Shown: positions 35,521-47,410, numbered from the stretch's first letter. The stretch: 64,000 bases of DNA from Primulina eburnea (GCF_022965805.1 NW_027330958.1:36001-100000), one strand, 5' to 3'. Numbers and translations: made by a program. The notes: generated from the sequence alone by a model not told the origin.

Positions 35521-35718
35521 CAGTACAGATTATTTTCAGCATCAGTACATATTATTTTCAGCATGAGTACAAATTATTTTCAGCATCAGTACAGAGTATT
35601 TTCAGCATGAGCACAAATTATTTTCAGCATCAGTACAGATTATTTTCAGCATCAATAGAGATTATTTTCAGCATCAGTACAGATTATTTACAGCATGAGT
35701 ACAGATTATTTTCAGTAT
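35521..35718 (+). repeat. 22-bp minisatellite, nine units, in the solo LTR
   Basis: Nine consecutive 22-bp units (35521, 35543, 35565, 35587, 35609, 35631, 35653, 35675, 35697) share the core attattttcagcat with variable first bases cagtaca/gagtaca. All units have the same length, so expansion is recent or register is maintained. Confidence 0.92.
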
Positions 35719-38700
35719 ACCTCATGACATGATATTTTATCCCATGCATATTTTACTTCAGATTTTACTCGTTACCTGCGATATATGCATGCTGAGTCTT
35801 TAGGCTCACTAGACTTGATTGTTGTAGGTACTGATGAGGTCAGGGCCGAGGACGGGGACCAGTGAGTCAGCTTGGGCCAGCAGTAGTGGCACCCGAGGAC
35901 CTCAGTGTAGCAGTGTTTATTTTATTCCGCAACCAAATTTTTATCAGTCATTGGACATTTTTAAATTGTTATTGTGGGAAAACAATTATTTTATTCCGCT
36001 GCTTTTATTTTAAACATTGAACTTGATTCACCAATGATTTTATGAATGAGGCCGTTTAAGTTCTTTTAAAAAGAAAATTTTTAATTTTCCGCAAATTTTC
36101 AAAGCGAGGATTACCGGGCCTTCACAGACTTTGATGATAAAACCTCCTCCTAATCTTAAAAAAGAAAATTTTCTTTTAAGTTCTAAAAAAGATGATGATT
36201 TTATGGAAGGTTTAATAGATCGATTACAAAAAATTAATATTAAAGAAAAAGGTTCTATTTCGGTAATTACCAAATCTGAACAACTAGATAATATTTCTAG
36301 TTCGTCAGAAGATGAAATGCAGATTAATAAAATGCATAAAGTATCAATTGTAAAACCTTTTTATAAAAAGGCTACACCTGTTGATCTTCAAATTGAAGAG
36401 AAAAAAGATTACGTTCAGTTTAATGGAGAAGCCATTACTGAATGGAATATAGATGGAAAATCTGAATATCAGATTAAAACTATTATTAAACAAATGTTAA
36501 TATATTCTTCTGCGGCAAAGATAAAAGGTAATAATGATAGGCAAATTGCTCAAGCCATTATTACTGGTTTCACAGGCCAACTTCAAGGTTGGTGGGATTT
36601 TTATCTTTCTAAAGAAGCAAAGAATAAAATTCTAAACTCTTCTATAGTTGATCTTAATGGAAGAGAAGAGTTAGATGCTGTAAATACACTTATTTATACA
36701 ATTTTATCTAATTTTATTGGAGCTAATGAACTCCAATTAGATAGATCTCAAGAACAATTAATGAATTTGAGATGCCCAACACTATCTGAATTCAGATGGT
36801 ATAAAGATGTTTTTATGACCAAGGTTTTAACTAGAAATGATTGCAATGCAAATTTCTGGAAAGAAAAATTTATTTCCGGACTTCCAGTTCTTTTTGCTGA
36901 AAGAGTAAAAAATAGATTAAAATCTAAATCTCCAACAAATTCCATAGATTGGAACATTCTTACTTACGGAGATTTATCTGCAGAAATAACTGCAGAAGGA
37001 ATTAATCTTTGCAATGATATCAAGTTAAAAAGACAACTTGATATGCAAAAAGAAGAAAATAGAAATATTATTGGTGATTTTTGTGAGCAAATAGGCTTTC
37101 AACCAATACAATATCCTAAAAGGGATAAGAAAAAGAAAAGATTTCCTTTTAAAAAGAAAAACCATTATATAAAAGATAAAAAAAAATCTAAAAAATATTC
37201 TAAGAAAAAGTTTAAAAAACCTATAAAAAATGACTCTACTAAAGTTCCAGTATGCTGGAAGTGTGGAAAGATTGGACATAAAGCTAATAAGTGTTATGTC
37301 AAGAAAAAGATTAATAATCTCAATATAAACAATGATTTAAAAGAATCATTGATAAATATTCTTCTTAATACAGAAGAAAATCTACAGGAAAAAGATTTTT
37401 ATATCAATATTATTGATAATGAATTATCTGAATATTCTAACAGTAGTACAGATAATGATTCTGAAATATCAGAAAATAAAATTTGCAATCCAGATTGTGA
37501 TTGTGATACATGTCTCATAAATTTTATGGGATTAGAAATCAATGTCATATCAAATGAAGAAACTTTCATTTTAGATCTCATAGATCAAATAAAGGACCCT
37601 ATAGAAAAAAGAAAAGCTATAGAACATTATTTAAATATGGCAAATCACAAGCCCACTAAACTTGTACAAAATACTGTACAAGAACATGAATTATATTTTT
37701 ACAATAAAATATTAGAAAAGGCTAAACAAAAAGAAAGAGAGCCTACTATTTCTGAATTAAAAGGAGAAATAGATCAGATAAAATCTGAGATAAAATATTT
37801 AAAAGAAAGAGTAAATACTCTTAGTATTAATAATAATACTTGGGACAAAGATTCTACTTCTGAGGAAGAAGAAGAAGAAGATATTTTACCAAAAAATGAT
37901 GATGATCAAGAAATAAATCAAATGGTATGGATCAATAAAATTGATCAGATTATTTCTCAAAAATGGTACTCAAAAGTAACATTAATTATTAACAAAAAAT
38001 TTAAAATTACTATTGAAGCATTATTAGATACAGGAGCTGATGTAAATTGCATCAGTGAAGGAATTGTTCCGTCTAAATATTATAAAAAGACTACTCAATT
38101 TATCACTGCTGCTAATAAGCAACCTTTTATAGTTAATTACAAATTGTCTGATGTGGCAATATGTAATTCTGGAGTTTGTTTAAATACAACTTTTATTCTC
38201 ATTAAAAATATATCTACTCATGTGATTTTAGGAACTCCATTTTTTCAAATGTTGTTTCCTATTAATAAAATTAATGAAAAGGGTTTATATACCAACATTA
38301 AAGGTAATAATTTATTTTTCCCATTCACAACAATACCAGTTTCAAAATCTATAAATATTTTACAAAAAATAGTTAGTAATAAAGAAAATTTTATTACTTC
38401 ATTAAAAGATGAAATTCTCTTTAAAAATATTAAAGATAAGTTAAAATCTGATAAAATTCAGGAAAAAATAAAAATTATTTCAGAAATCATATCTAAAGAG
38501 ATATGCGCTGATGTTCCTAATGCCTTTTGGAATAGGAAAAAACATCAAGTCAGTCTTCCTTATACAGATGATTTTTCTGAGGATAAAATTCCTACAAAAG
38601 CAAGGCCTATAGCAATGGGGCCTAGACTTTTAAATTATTGCAAAGAAGAAATTGATAGTCTTCTTAAAAAAGAGTTAATCAGAACAAGTAATAGTCCTTG

Positions 38701-39710
38701 GAGTTGCCCAGCTTTCTATGTTGAAAATGCAGCCGAAATTGAAAGAGGAGCTCCAAGACTTGTTATCAATTATAAACCACTTAATAAAGCATTAAAATGG
38801 ATAAAGCATCCATGACCAAATAAAAGAGATTTACTAAATAGATTATTTAAAGGAAAAGTATTCTCTTCTTTTGATTTAAAATCAGGATTTTATCAAATTC
38901 TTCTAAAAGAAGAAGATAAATATAAAACAGCTTTTACTGTACCATTTGGTCATTACGAATGGAATGTAATGCCATTTGGATTAAAAAATGCTCCAATGGA
39001 ATTCCAAAATATAATGAATGAAATTTATAATTCTTATACAGATTATATTATTGTATATATAGATGATGTCCTTATATATTCTGATAATATTGATCAGCAT
39101 TTTAAACATTTAAATATATTTATTCAAGTTACTAAAAAAGCTGGTTTGGCAGTAAATCAGAAAAAAGTAAAACTTTTCCAAACTAAGATAAAATTCTTAG
39201 GACATTATATTGAAAATGGAATAATAATTCCTATTGAAAGAGCAATTGTTTTTGCTGATAAATTTCCTGATAAAATCACTGATGTAAATCAATTACAAAG
39301 ATTTCTTGGAAGTCTTAATTATACAGGAGATTTTTATAAAGATCTCGCTCAAGATTGTAAATTATTATTTCAAAGGTTGAAGAAAAATCCTCAACCATGG
39401 ACTAATAGTCATACTTTAGCAATACAAAAAATAAAAGAAAGAGTTAAAGAACTCCCTTTTTTATCTATTGCTAATCCTGAAGCATTCAAAATAGTTGAAA
39501 CAGACGCCTCTGATATTGGATATGGAGGAATACTTAAACAACAATTAGATAATACATCTAAAGAAATTCTTGTAAGATATACTTCTGGAACTTGGAATAA
39601 TACTCAAAAGAATTATTCTACAATAAAGAAAGAAATTCTTTCAATTGTTAAATGTATTACAAAATTTGAAAGTGATCTTTTAAATAAGAAATTTTTATTA
39701 AGATATGATT

Positions 39711-39715
39711 GCAAA
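39711..39715 (+). repeat. Left TSD of E3 (gcaaa)
   Basis: gcaaa occurs once at this point in uninterrupted ORF1 and is present at both edges of E3 (39711-39715 and 50203-50207), giving a clean 5-bp target-site duplication. Confidence 0.95.
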
Positions 39716-40364
39716 TGTAACGAACCGTATTCTACACTACTTAAAATTTGCGGAAGAATTAAAAATTTTCTTAAATAAAAACATTCATACGGTCGTCACT
39801 CAACATTCATAAAAATAAATCTCACCATCATCCGTCACCAATAAAATTTTGCTAAAAGTAAACTGTCTCAAAACGTCTCACGTTCAAATCAAAACATCAG
39901 AGTATTTTAAAAATTTGCATAAACATAAACTTGCGGTCCTCGGGTTTAGCCTGCCACTCAGCCCAAGCCTGCCCCTTGGTCATCACCTCCTGTCTCCTCA
40001 ACATAGTCACCTGCATCGATCAAGTCTAGTGAGTCTAAAGACTCAACACGTATAAACTGGAATAACGAGTACTACATATTAAGGTCGCATGCAACTTTAA
40101 AATAGGACATACATAATTTGAAACTTGAACTTGCGCATTAAAACTTGAACATACGTACATACATACTACGACGTGCCATAACTTAAACTTTTCATAAACA
40201 TGCTGCATACTTGAACATACTTTAACATACATAACTTCATCATTTGCGTAGAGGATGTTTCAAAGCGAGTGACCCGTAACATAAATGAGCCTGATCAGAC
40301 TATACCACAGTACTGGGCTGACAGGGACGTATCCACTGCCGCATACATAAGATCCCTGTTCATA

Positions 40365-40475
40365 ATTTAACAGGCCAGTTGATCCACGTTCATAATTTAA
40401 CGCTTCACAACCACGATCTAACCCGTTCATAATTTAACGGGCGGATTGGTCCCCGTTCATAATTTAACGCTTTCC
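40365..40475. repeat. Hairpin-forming gttcataatttaac repeats in E3 LTR
   Basis: Four copies of gttcataatttaac occur. At least two are bracketed by self-complementary bases (cctgtt...aacagg and cccgtt...aacggg), so each could fold into a small stem-loop. The second LTR has the same array near 48060-48170. Confidence 0.8.
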
Positions 40476-40785
40476 AATCCTAACATAATTGGTCACAAGA
40501 CATTTAGCATACCTCGAAAACTTAAAATATTTTATTGCACGTCAACATACTTACTTGGCGTTGAGGGATTCGTTGGACTTTGACTGGGGCCGTTGCTGCA
40601 ACATACTAACATAAACTTGTATACTTAACTCACATAACTTAACGTAGAAATCATACTTACTCTCGAGCTCGATCATTACTTAGGACGTTCTAACATTTCC
40701 CATGACACGACCTTGATAATCCTTGCACTAAGTCATGACATCGACCTCAAAACAAACTATAATATTTTTCCCAAATATAGAAGAA

Positions 40786-41055
40786 CACGGACCCCGTGCC
40801 TACATCCGTGTAGGGGTCCGTGTAGGTACTGGAAGTATACACCGAAAGGAAGCAAAGGCACGGACCCCGTGTCAGGGTCCGGGTGAGGGTCCGTGTAGGC
40901 ACTGGAAAAAGACACTAAGTGAAACCCAAAGGCACGGACCCCGTGCCCTCATCCGTGTAGGGGTCCGTGTAGATACTGGAAAAAGACTCCGAGAAGACAA
41001 CAAAGGCACGGACCCCGTGACAGGGTCCGTGTACAGGTCCGTGTACCCACTGTGA
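40786..41055. repeat. Palindromic 73-74-bp tandem array in E3 LTR
   Basis: Four units start with cacggaccccgtg, itself nearly palindromic, and include a second inverted motif tccgtgtaggggtccgtgta. The matching array in the other LTR (about 48481-48750) has two altered units (cactgacc, catggacctc). An ORF of 106 codons across the array is a repeat artefact. Confidence 0.85.
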
Positions 41056-42504
41056 TCGCGAACTTACGAAAATTCTGAACACCCAATGCTTATTCTTCTA
41101 GACTCGGTTATACGGACCAAGCACCGACACCTCGAGACTCATCCTAGCATACCACAACATAAATCCAAATTGTTCAAACGTTTCAAAACAACAGTGTTCG
41201 CTCTACGACACACACAACCCAAAATACGGCAATTGACATCAAACCGTTTCCTACGACTTCTAATTAGTTCGAGTGCCTATCGACATGAAACGTAACCTCA
41301 AAAACACTCTTAACATCATTACTAACATACCCGTACGCAGCAACGATCGCCCGTCGATTTCCAACGAAGCCTGCAACTTAAAACTTCAAGAAACGTATCA
41401 ATAACAAAATTTTCTGAAAATTTCAGCTTGCGCAGTCGCACGGAAAATATCATAACTCACTCAATTTTCGTCCAAAAATTTCGAATCATATATCAAATCG
41501 AAGGTATCGAAAAGTTCTACGTTTTTGCCGTTGAAAGTTTTCCCAAAATATGAACATAAAAATCGCAGTATTGACATGAACAGTAAAAACGAGTTTTAGA
41601 TCTAAAAATTTTCCTTCGAAATTGATCCGATTCATGATCCGCTCAAACTACTATCATCATACATAACTTTTACACATAAAAATCGACACAACGCATAATA
41701 TGACTTGATCGACACAGCAAGAACAGAATATACGTGCCTTTTTGATGATAACGTTACCGAAAGACGACACCGAAGCGGAGATAGAGAGAGGCTTGATCCG
41801 GGACGAACGTGACACCGATTTCTTGCAATAAAACCCACCAAAAACCCGATGGAAGGACAAGGGGAAGGGGCGGCTGCTATACTCCTCAAAAACCCTAGCT
41901 TTTGCTCTCATAAATAATAAAAATTCTGATTTGTGAATGTGTGTGTGTGTTAACCGATTTTTAGTGTGTGTAAAAGTGTGTTGGTGTGTGTGCGTGTGTT
42001 TTAAATATTTAGGAGACTAACTTGCTAATTAAAATAATTACTAAACTAATCTAAAATGCTAGTCTCCCCCAAATAATAAAACCTCTACAAAAAGAAATAC
42101 TAATTTTACTCACTTTTAAATAAAATTCTTTAATTAAAATATAACACACACCATACTAGACTTAAAAGTTCTAAAATCATAAACTCACAAAATAATTAAT
42201 TTAGGATTCAAAGATGCTAAAACTTACTAAATTAATTAAAATGCCCCCAAACTCAACTTAAAATAAAATACCATATTTTAACTGGTCACAATCGTCACCG
42301 GTCTCTTCCTCGATCTCGCCTCGAATAGTCGCCTGAATCATTAAGCTCGAAAGACATTTTAACGTGCATCACATAAACATAAATAATTTAAAATAATGCA
42401 TTTAAATAAATCATGCATCGCCAAAACTCATTTAAATTTAATTTAGATGATTTAATAATTAAATGAATGCATGGGTTATACGTGTATTAAATTTGGGCAC
42501 TACA

Positions 42505-42519
42505 GTTCCTCCCCCACTT
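42505..42519 (-). promoter_or_regulatory. E3 polypurine tract
   Basis: On the minus strand the run AAGTGGGGGAGGAAC directly precedes the 3' LTR, where it would prime plus-strand DNA synthesis. Confidence 0.85.
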
Positions 42520-42540
42520 ATAAAAATTTCGTCCTCGAAA

Positions 42541-45500
42541 TTAAGTCTTACCGAACAACTCCGGGTAGCGAAGTCTCATGTCGGCCTCTGACTCCCAAGT
42601 GGCTTCTTCCACTGATTGATTCCGCCATTGGACTTTGACCAACTTAGTCGTCTTGTTCCGAAGTCTGCGCTCCTGTCTGTCTAGGATTTGGACTGGTTTC
42701 TCTTCGTAAGACAGGTCTGGAGTCAACTGCAGCGGCTCATAACTCAGAACATGAGAAGGATTAGCCAAATATTTTCTCAGCATCGAGACATGGAACACAT
42801 TGTGCACCCCGGCCAGATTCGGCGGAAGGGCTACACGATACGCTAGCGTCCCAACTCTGTCCAAGATCTCAAACGGTCCAATAAACCTCGGACTCAACTT
42901 GCCTCTCTTTCCAAATCTCATAACACCCTTCATAGGTGCTATCTTGATAAAAACGTGATCTCCTACGGCAAACTCGAGATCTCTCCTCCTTTTATCTGCA
43001 TAGCTCTTCTGACGGCTCTGGGCGGTCTTCATTCTGTCACGAATCTTGACCACCACGTCTGCAGTTTGCTGAACTATTTCTGGACCAAGTTCTGTTCTCT
43101 CACCAACTTCATCCCAATGAACTGGTGATCTGCACTTCCTCCCGTACAACGCCTCATAGGGAGCCATACCAATAGATGCTTGGAAGCTGTTGTTGTATGT
43201 GAACTCCACTAGAGGTAGTCTAGATTCCCACGTTCCTTGAAAATCAATCATGCACGCCCTTAGCAAGTCCTCTAAAACCTGAATCACTCGCTCAGACTGG
43301 CCATCTGTCTGCGGGTGAAAAGCTGTACTGAAAAGCAACTTCGTCCCCATGGCTGCATGTAAGCTCTTCCAGAAGGACGATGTAAACCTCGGGTCCCTGT
43401 CGGACACAATAGAGACTGGAAATCCATGCAAACGAACTATCTCTCTGAGATAAAGCTCCGCATACTGCGTCATAGAGAAAGTCGTCTTCACTGGCAGAAA
43501 ATGCGCTGACTTAGTGAGTCGGTCCACTATAACCCAAATGGAATTCGATCCTCTGACTGATCTCGGCAACCCAACAACAAAATCCATAGTAATGTTCTCC
43601 CACTTCCACTCGGGGATGGGGAGTGACTTTACCAACCCTGCTGGTCTCTGATGTTCAGCTTTTACTTGCTGACAAGTGAGACATTCTGATACGAACCTAC
43701 GGATGTCTCGTTTCATTCCTGGCCACCAATACAAAATCTGAAGGTCCTTGTACATCTTGGTGCCTCCTGGGTGAATGGAATACGGAGATGCGTGTGCCTC
43801 TGTCAAAATATCATGTCTGATCGAACCAACACTAGGCACCCACATTCTACCTCTGTATCTCACAATGCCGTCTGAGGCTGTGTACAGCACACTGCCCTTG
43901 GCTTCGTCTTTCAGTCTCCATTTCTGTAACTGCTCATCCGAAGACTGACCTGCTCGGATTCGGTCTAGCAAATCAGATTTGACTGTCAGATTAGACAGCC
44001 TAGGAGCCTTGCCATCACGATAAATCTCTAGACCAAACTTCTGAATCTCCGACTGTAGTGGTCTCTGAGATGACAACTGAGCTACCACTGCCACTTTTCT
44101 GCTCAAGGCGTCTGCGACAACATTAGCTTTTCCCGGATGGTAGCTAATCTCGCAGTCGTAATCTTTCACAAGTTCTAACCACCTTCTCTGTCTCATATTC
44201 AGCTCTTTCTGCGTGAAGAAGTATTTGAGGCTCTTGTGGTCGGTGAAGATCTGGCATTTCTCGCCGTATAAGTAATGTCTCCAAATTTTCAGTGCGAAGA
44301 CAACGGCGGCTAACTCAAGATCGTGAGTCGGGTAATTCTTCTCATGCACCTTTAACTGTCTGGAAGCATAAGCTATAACTCGACCCTGTTGCATCAACAC
44401 TGCGCCTAATCCGAGCTTAGATGCATCGGTATAAAGCACAAACTCGCCTTGCCCTGTCGGCATGGCTAGCACTGGCGCTGCAATAAGAGCTTGCTTCAAG
44501 GTGTCGAAGCTCTTCTGGCACTCCTCGCTCCACACAAACTTTGCATTTTTCTTGGTTAGTGAGGTGAGCGGCACTGCTATGGACGAAAATCCCTTAATAA
44601 ACTTACGGTAGTAGCCTGCTAAACCCAAAAAGCTGCGGATTTCAGATGCGTTCTTTGGCTCAACCCATTCTTTAACGGCTGCCACCTTCGATGGGTCCAC
44701 CTCAATACCACTGCTGGATACTATATGCCCCAAAAATGCAACTTTCTGCAGCCAAAATTCACACTTACTGAACTTCGCAAATAACTTGCGACTCTGCAAG
44801 GTCTGCAAAACTGTCCTCAAATGCTGGTTGTGCTCCTCATGGCTCTTCGAGTAAATAAGAATGTCGTCAATGAATACTATGACGAATTGATCGAGGAACG
44901 GCTGGAATACTCGGTTCATGAGATCCATGAAAATAGCTGGAGCATTGGTCAATCCAAACGGCATTACTAAGAACTCGTAATGCCCGTATCTGGTCCTGAA
45001 AGCTGTCTTATGAACATCTGCATCCTTCACCTTCAGCTGATGATACCCTGATCGAAGATCTATCTTAGAGAACACGGTAGTTCCCTGCAATTGATCGAAC
45101 AAGTCTTCGATTCTAGGCAACGGGTATTTGTTCTTGATTGTTACCTTGTTCAGCTCACGGTAATCGATGCACAGTCTCATGCTCCCATCCTTCTTCTTCA
45201 CAAAAAGCACTGGTGCGCCCCACGGTGAGAAACTAGGGCGGATAAACCCTTTGTCGAGGAGCTCCTGAATCTGCTGTTTGAGCTCCAACATCTCAGCTGG
45301 AGCTAATCTGTATGGCGCCTTGGAGATTGGCGCTGTGCCTGGCACGAGATCGATTGCAAACTCCACCTCTCTCTCTGGTGGAAGACCGGTGACGTCATCA
45401 GGAAAGACGTCTGGAAATTCTTTGACTACTGGCACCTCTGATAAGGATGGAGTGGACACGTCAGGTGCTGAAATAATACTAGCCAAAAAGGCCTGGCATC

Positions 45501-45920
45501 CCTTGGAGATCAAACTCCTCGCCTGCGTGCATGAAATCATGCGAGGAAAGCTTCTCCATCTGGCTGGCTCAAAAAGAAATTGCTCCATGCCCGGCGGTCT
45601 AACTAAAACTGACCTCTTCTGAAAATCTATCAGAACTCTATTCTTAGTCAGCCAGTCCATGCCCAAGATAATGTCGAATTCTGGCATCGGCAATATGATT
45701 AAATCTGCATACACTAGGTGGCCATGCAGTTCTAGGTCGATATCTCTGACCACACTGGTAGCTAACAGCTCTTCCCCTGATGGGACTACTACCGAAAAAT
45801 TCACGTCTAGGCCAATGGACTTGAGGTCTAAATGATTGGCAAACGTCTCTGATATGAAGGAGTGAGTGGCTCCTGAGTCTATCAACGCGGTTGTGGATAG
45901 TCTCTTAATGAAAATGTTTC
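42541..45920 (-). CDS. E3 pol: protease, RT, RNase H, integrase, chromodomain-like tail
   Basis: The frame is open from 45920, the proposed 3' splice site, to the stop at 42541. Numbering from the TTG codon at 45885, the aspartic protease starts at once (IDSGATHSF), reverse transcriptase has FIDD at 338-341, RNase H has TDAS with D487, and integrase has an HHCC-like region (CLTCQQ) followed by D768, D829 and E865; the last two are 35 residues apart, as in D,D35E integrases. The C-terminus ends in a chromodomain-like stretch with EEATWE. There is no ATG near the start, which fits translation as part of a Gag-Pol fusion after splicing. The enzymes would copy and integrate the element. No internal stop is seen. 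Confidence 0.93.
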
Positions 45921-46100
45921 CTGAGACGCGTTAGCACAACACAAACTAACTTATATCTCAAAATTTATACCATAAACCTTAAGCACAATAGAACTCAATA
46001 ACCTTAGGTACCCAAAGTATTAATAGCACGCTAATAATCCCAAGAAGAAAAATTCCACATGCAAGACAATATAATACCGAGCTTAGGTAGAAAAGTTTAC
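45921..46100 (-). other. Candidate spliceosomal intron between gag and pol of E3
   Basis: On the minus strand, 180 bases begin GTAAAC at 46100 and end TCTCAG at 45921, with a tgctaac branch-point-like motif shortly before the acceptor and a U-rich body. Removing it joins the gag codons for DTTLLTG in frame (phase 1) to [16 protein letters not shown] of the protease, the sequence expected at this boundary in related elements. Unspliced, gag ends inside the segment at 45979 after about 39 mostly hydrophobic residues. The branch motif is only about 10 nt from the AG, closer than usual. An alternative is a small insertion that happens to look like an intron. Confidence 0.7.
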
Positions 46101-47175
46101 CAGTCAGTAGGGTGGTGTCTGGGTCCGCCTCCTGTGCATGCATGGCAAATACTCTGCCCTGAGTTGGTTGCTTCCACTGTGGGCACTCCTTCAGCATATG
46201 ATCTGTAGCTCCACACTTGAAGCACCTGCCTGATCCATACAAGCACTGTCCCGGGTGCTGACGATTGCATTTAGGACACACGGGGAAGGCAACGGGCTTC
46301 TGAGGCGCCCCTTGCTGCTGAACTGGACCCTTGCCCTTAGGCGGTCCATGATATGGCTTCTTCGCTAGCGGTCCCTGAAACGGCCTCTTAAACTGAGGCC
46401 TCTGATTCTGCTGCTGCGGTGGAGCCTGGTAGGGCCTCTTGCCCTGCCTATCTGCCTCAATATCTCGCTGGTCCTGCTCTGCCGCCAATGCTCTAGATAC
46501 GGCGACTGCATAAGAAGTGGGACCAGCTACTCTCACATCGCGGCGCAGGATCGGCCGCAGTCCATTCAGAAAATGCCGCAACTTTGCTTGGGCATCGTTC
46601 GCAATGAGGGGCACGAAGTGACACCCCCTCTCAAACCTTCTCACAAACTCTGCTACGCTACTATCTCCTTGCCGCAGCGTCATGAACTCGTTGGTGAGTC
46701 GGGTTCGTACTTCCTCAGTGAAGTACTTGGAGTAGAAAACCTCTTTAAAACCATTCCAAGGCAGCACCTGTAAATTGACTGCCACTGACGCACTCTCCCA
46801 CCATAGTCTGGCGTCTCCAGTTAATAAGAAAATGGCACAACGTACCCTATCAGCATCTGCCAGCTCCATAAAGTCGAAAATCACTTCGATGGACTTGATC
46901 CACCCTTCAGCTATCATCGGGTCAGTGGTACCCGCAAACTCCTTCGGACTCATCCTCCGGAACCTCTCATATACCGCCTCAGGTCTAGGCCTCTCCTCGG
47001 GGCCTACAGCAGTCTGGTTCCTCGCAAACTGCGCGAAGAACTGCGTCATGCCTGCAAGCATCTGCGCCTGCATATCTGGAGGTGGTGGTGGAGGTGGAGG
47101 ATTGGCTCTTTCCTCCTCTCGGTGCTCCCTGTCCTCAGTCCTATCTTCCTGGTTAACCATACGTCTAGGAGGCAT
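45979..47175 (-). CDS. E3 gag
   Basis: This encodes the capsid and nucleocapsid precursor. I start it at the ATG at 47175 (MPPRRMVNQED), because the frame upstream has no other ATG. The N-terminus is acidic with a run of eight prolines; a Retrotrans_gag-type domain follows (DARLWWESA, FYSKYF, EFMTLRQGD); a Gln/Pro/Lys-rich linker leads to two knuckles, CPKCNRQHPGQC and CFKCGATDHMLKEC, the latter starting at C318. Recognisable gag ends at about DTTLLTG near 46101; the last 39 or so codons to the stop at 45979 lie in the proposed intron and are mostly hydrophobic. No frameshift is seen. Confidence 0.9.
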   Translation of the reverse strand: MPPRRMVNQEDRTEDREHREEERANPPPPPPPPDMQAQMLAGMTQFFAQFARNQTAVGPEERPRPEAVYERFRRMSPKEFAGTTDPMIAEGWIKSIEVIFDFMELADADRVRCAIFLLTGDARLWWESASVAVNLQVLPWNGFKEVFYSKYFTEEVRTRLTNEFMTLRQGDSSVAEFVRRFERGCHFVPLIANDAQAKLRHFLNGLRPILRRDVRVAGPTSYAVAVSRALAAEQDQRDIEADRQGKRPYQAPPQQQNQRPQFKRPFQGPLAKKPYHGPPKGKGPVQQQGAPQKPVAFPVCPKCNRQHPGQCLYGSGRCFKCGATDHMLKECPQWKQPTQGRVFAMHAQEADPDTTLLTGKLFYLSSVLYCLACGIFLLGIISVLLILWVPKVIEFYCA

Positions 47176-47395
47176 ACTGTTCCAACAATTACCAAACACG
47201 TAAACCCAACATGCATGAATATAATACCACTATCATAAGATGCACAAAATTTGAACTTTAAAACATAAACATGCTGAAATCACGATCTAATGCATAGTAC
47301 ATAGCGTAACTCAAAACTTTAAAACTTACAGACTTGAGGTGTGACTTCGAGAGCTTCTTGCGACTGGCAGTAGGCGTAACCCTTTACAAGAACCT

Positions 47396-47408
47396 GGCTC
47401 TGATACCA
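47396..47408 (-). promoter_or_regulatory. E3 primer-binding site (initiator tRNA-Met)
   Basis: On the minus strand TGGTATCAGAGCCAGG begins two bases after the 5' LTR end and fits the initiator tRNA-Met 3' end over at least 16 bases, a longer match than in the viral PBS. Confidence 0.9.
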
Positions 47409-47410
47409 AC

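Larger units (their letters stand above)
32522..36126 (+). mobile_element. Solo LTR of a Ty3/gypsy element (3,605 bp)
   Basis: It opens TGTAGAACCCG and closes GGCCTTCACA, flanked by the 5-bp duplication gactt at 32517-32521 and 36127-36131. The right flank continues directly as viral ORF1. Its start and its 3' part (gagtctttaggctcactaga, then a Gly/Asp-rich-looking stretch) resemble the LTR of E3 read in E3's own orientation, so it belongs to a related family. It probably formed by recombination between two LTRs that removed the interior. Short ORFs inside (for example at 33896-34241) have no recognisable product. Confidence 0.8.
39716..42504 (-). repeat. E3 3' LTR
   Basis: 2,789 bp, ending (plus strand) in GGGCACTACA next to the polypurine tract. 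It contains four palindromic 73-74-bp units opening cacggaccccgtg (40786, 40859, 40933, 41007) and repeated gttcataatttaac motifs flanked by complementary bases (about 40365-40475). A TG-dinucleotide tract lies near 41938-42000. ORFs inside are artefacts of these repeats. Confidence 0.92.

Noticed and set aside
35521..35718. CRISPR-like regular repeat
   Set aside because: Units are contiguous without unique spacers and the context is a plant retrotransposon LTR, so it is a minisatellite.
40735..41055. 106-codon ORF across the palindromic array of E3 (also at 48430-48750)
   Set aside because: The reading frame follows the 73-74-bp tandem repeat and is a repeat artefact.
46775..47203. 142-codon ORF opposite E3 gag
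   Set aside because: Antisense to a well-supported gag; the Gly run is the complement of the proline run.
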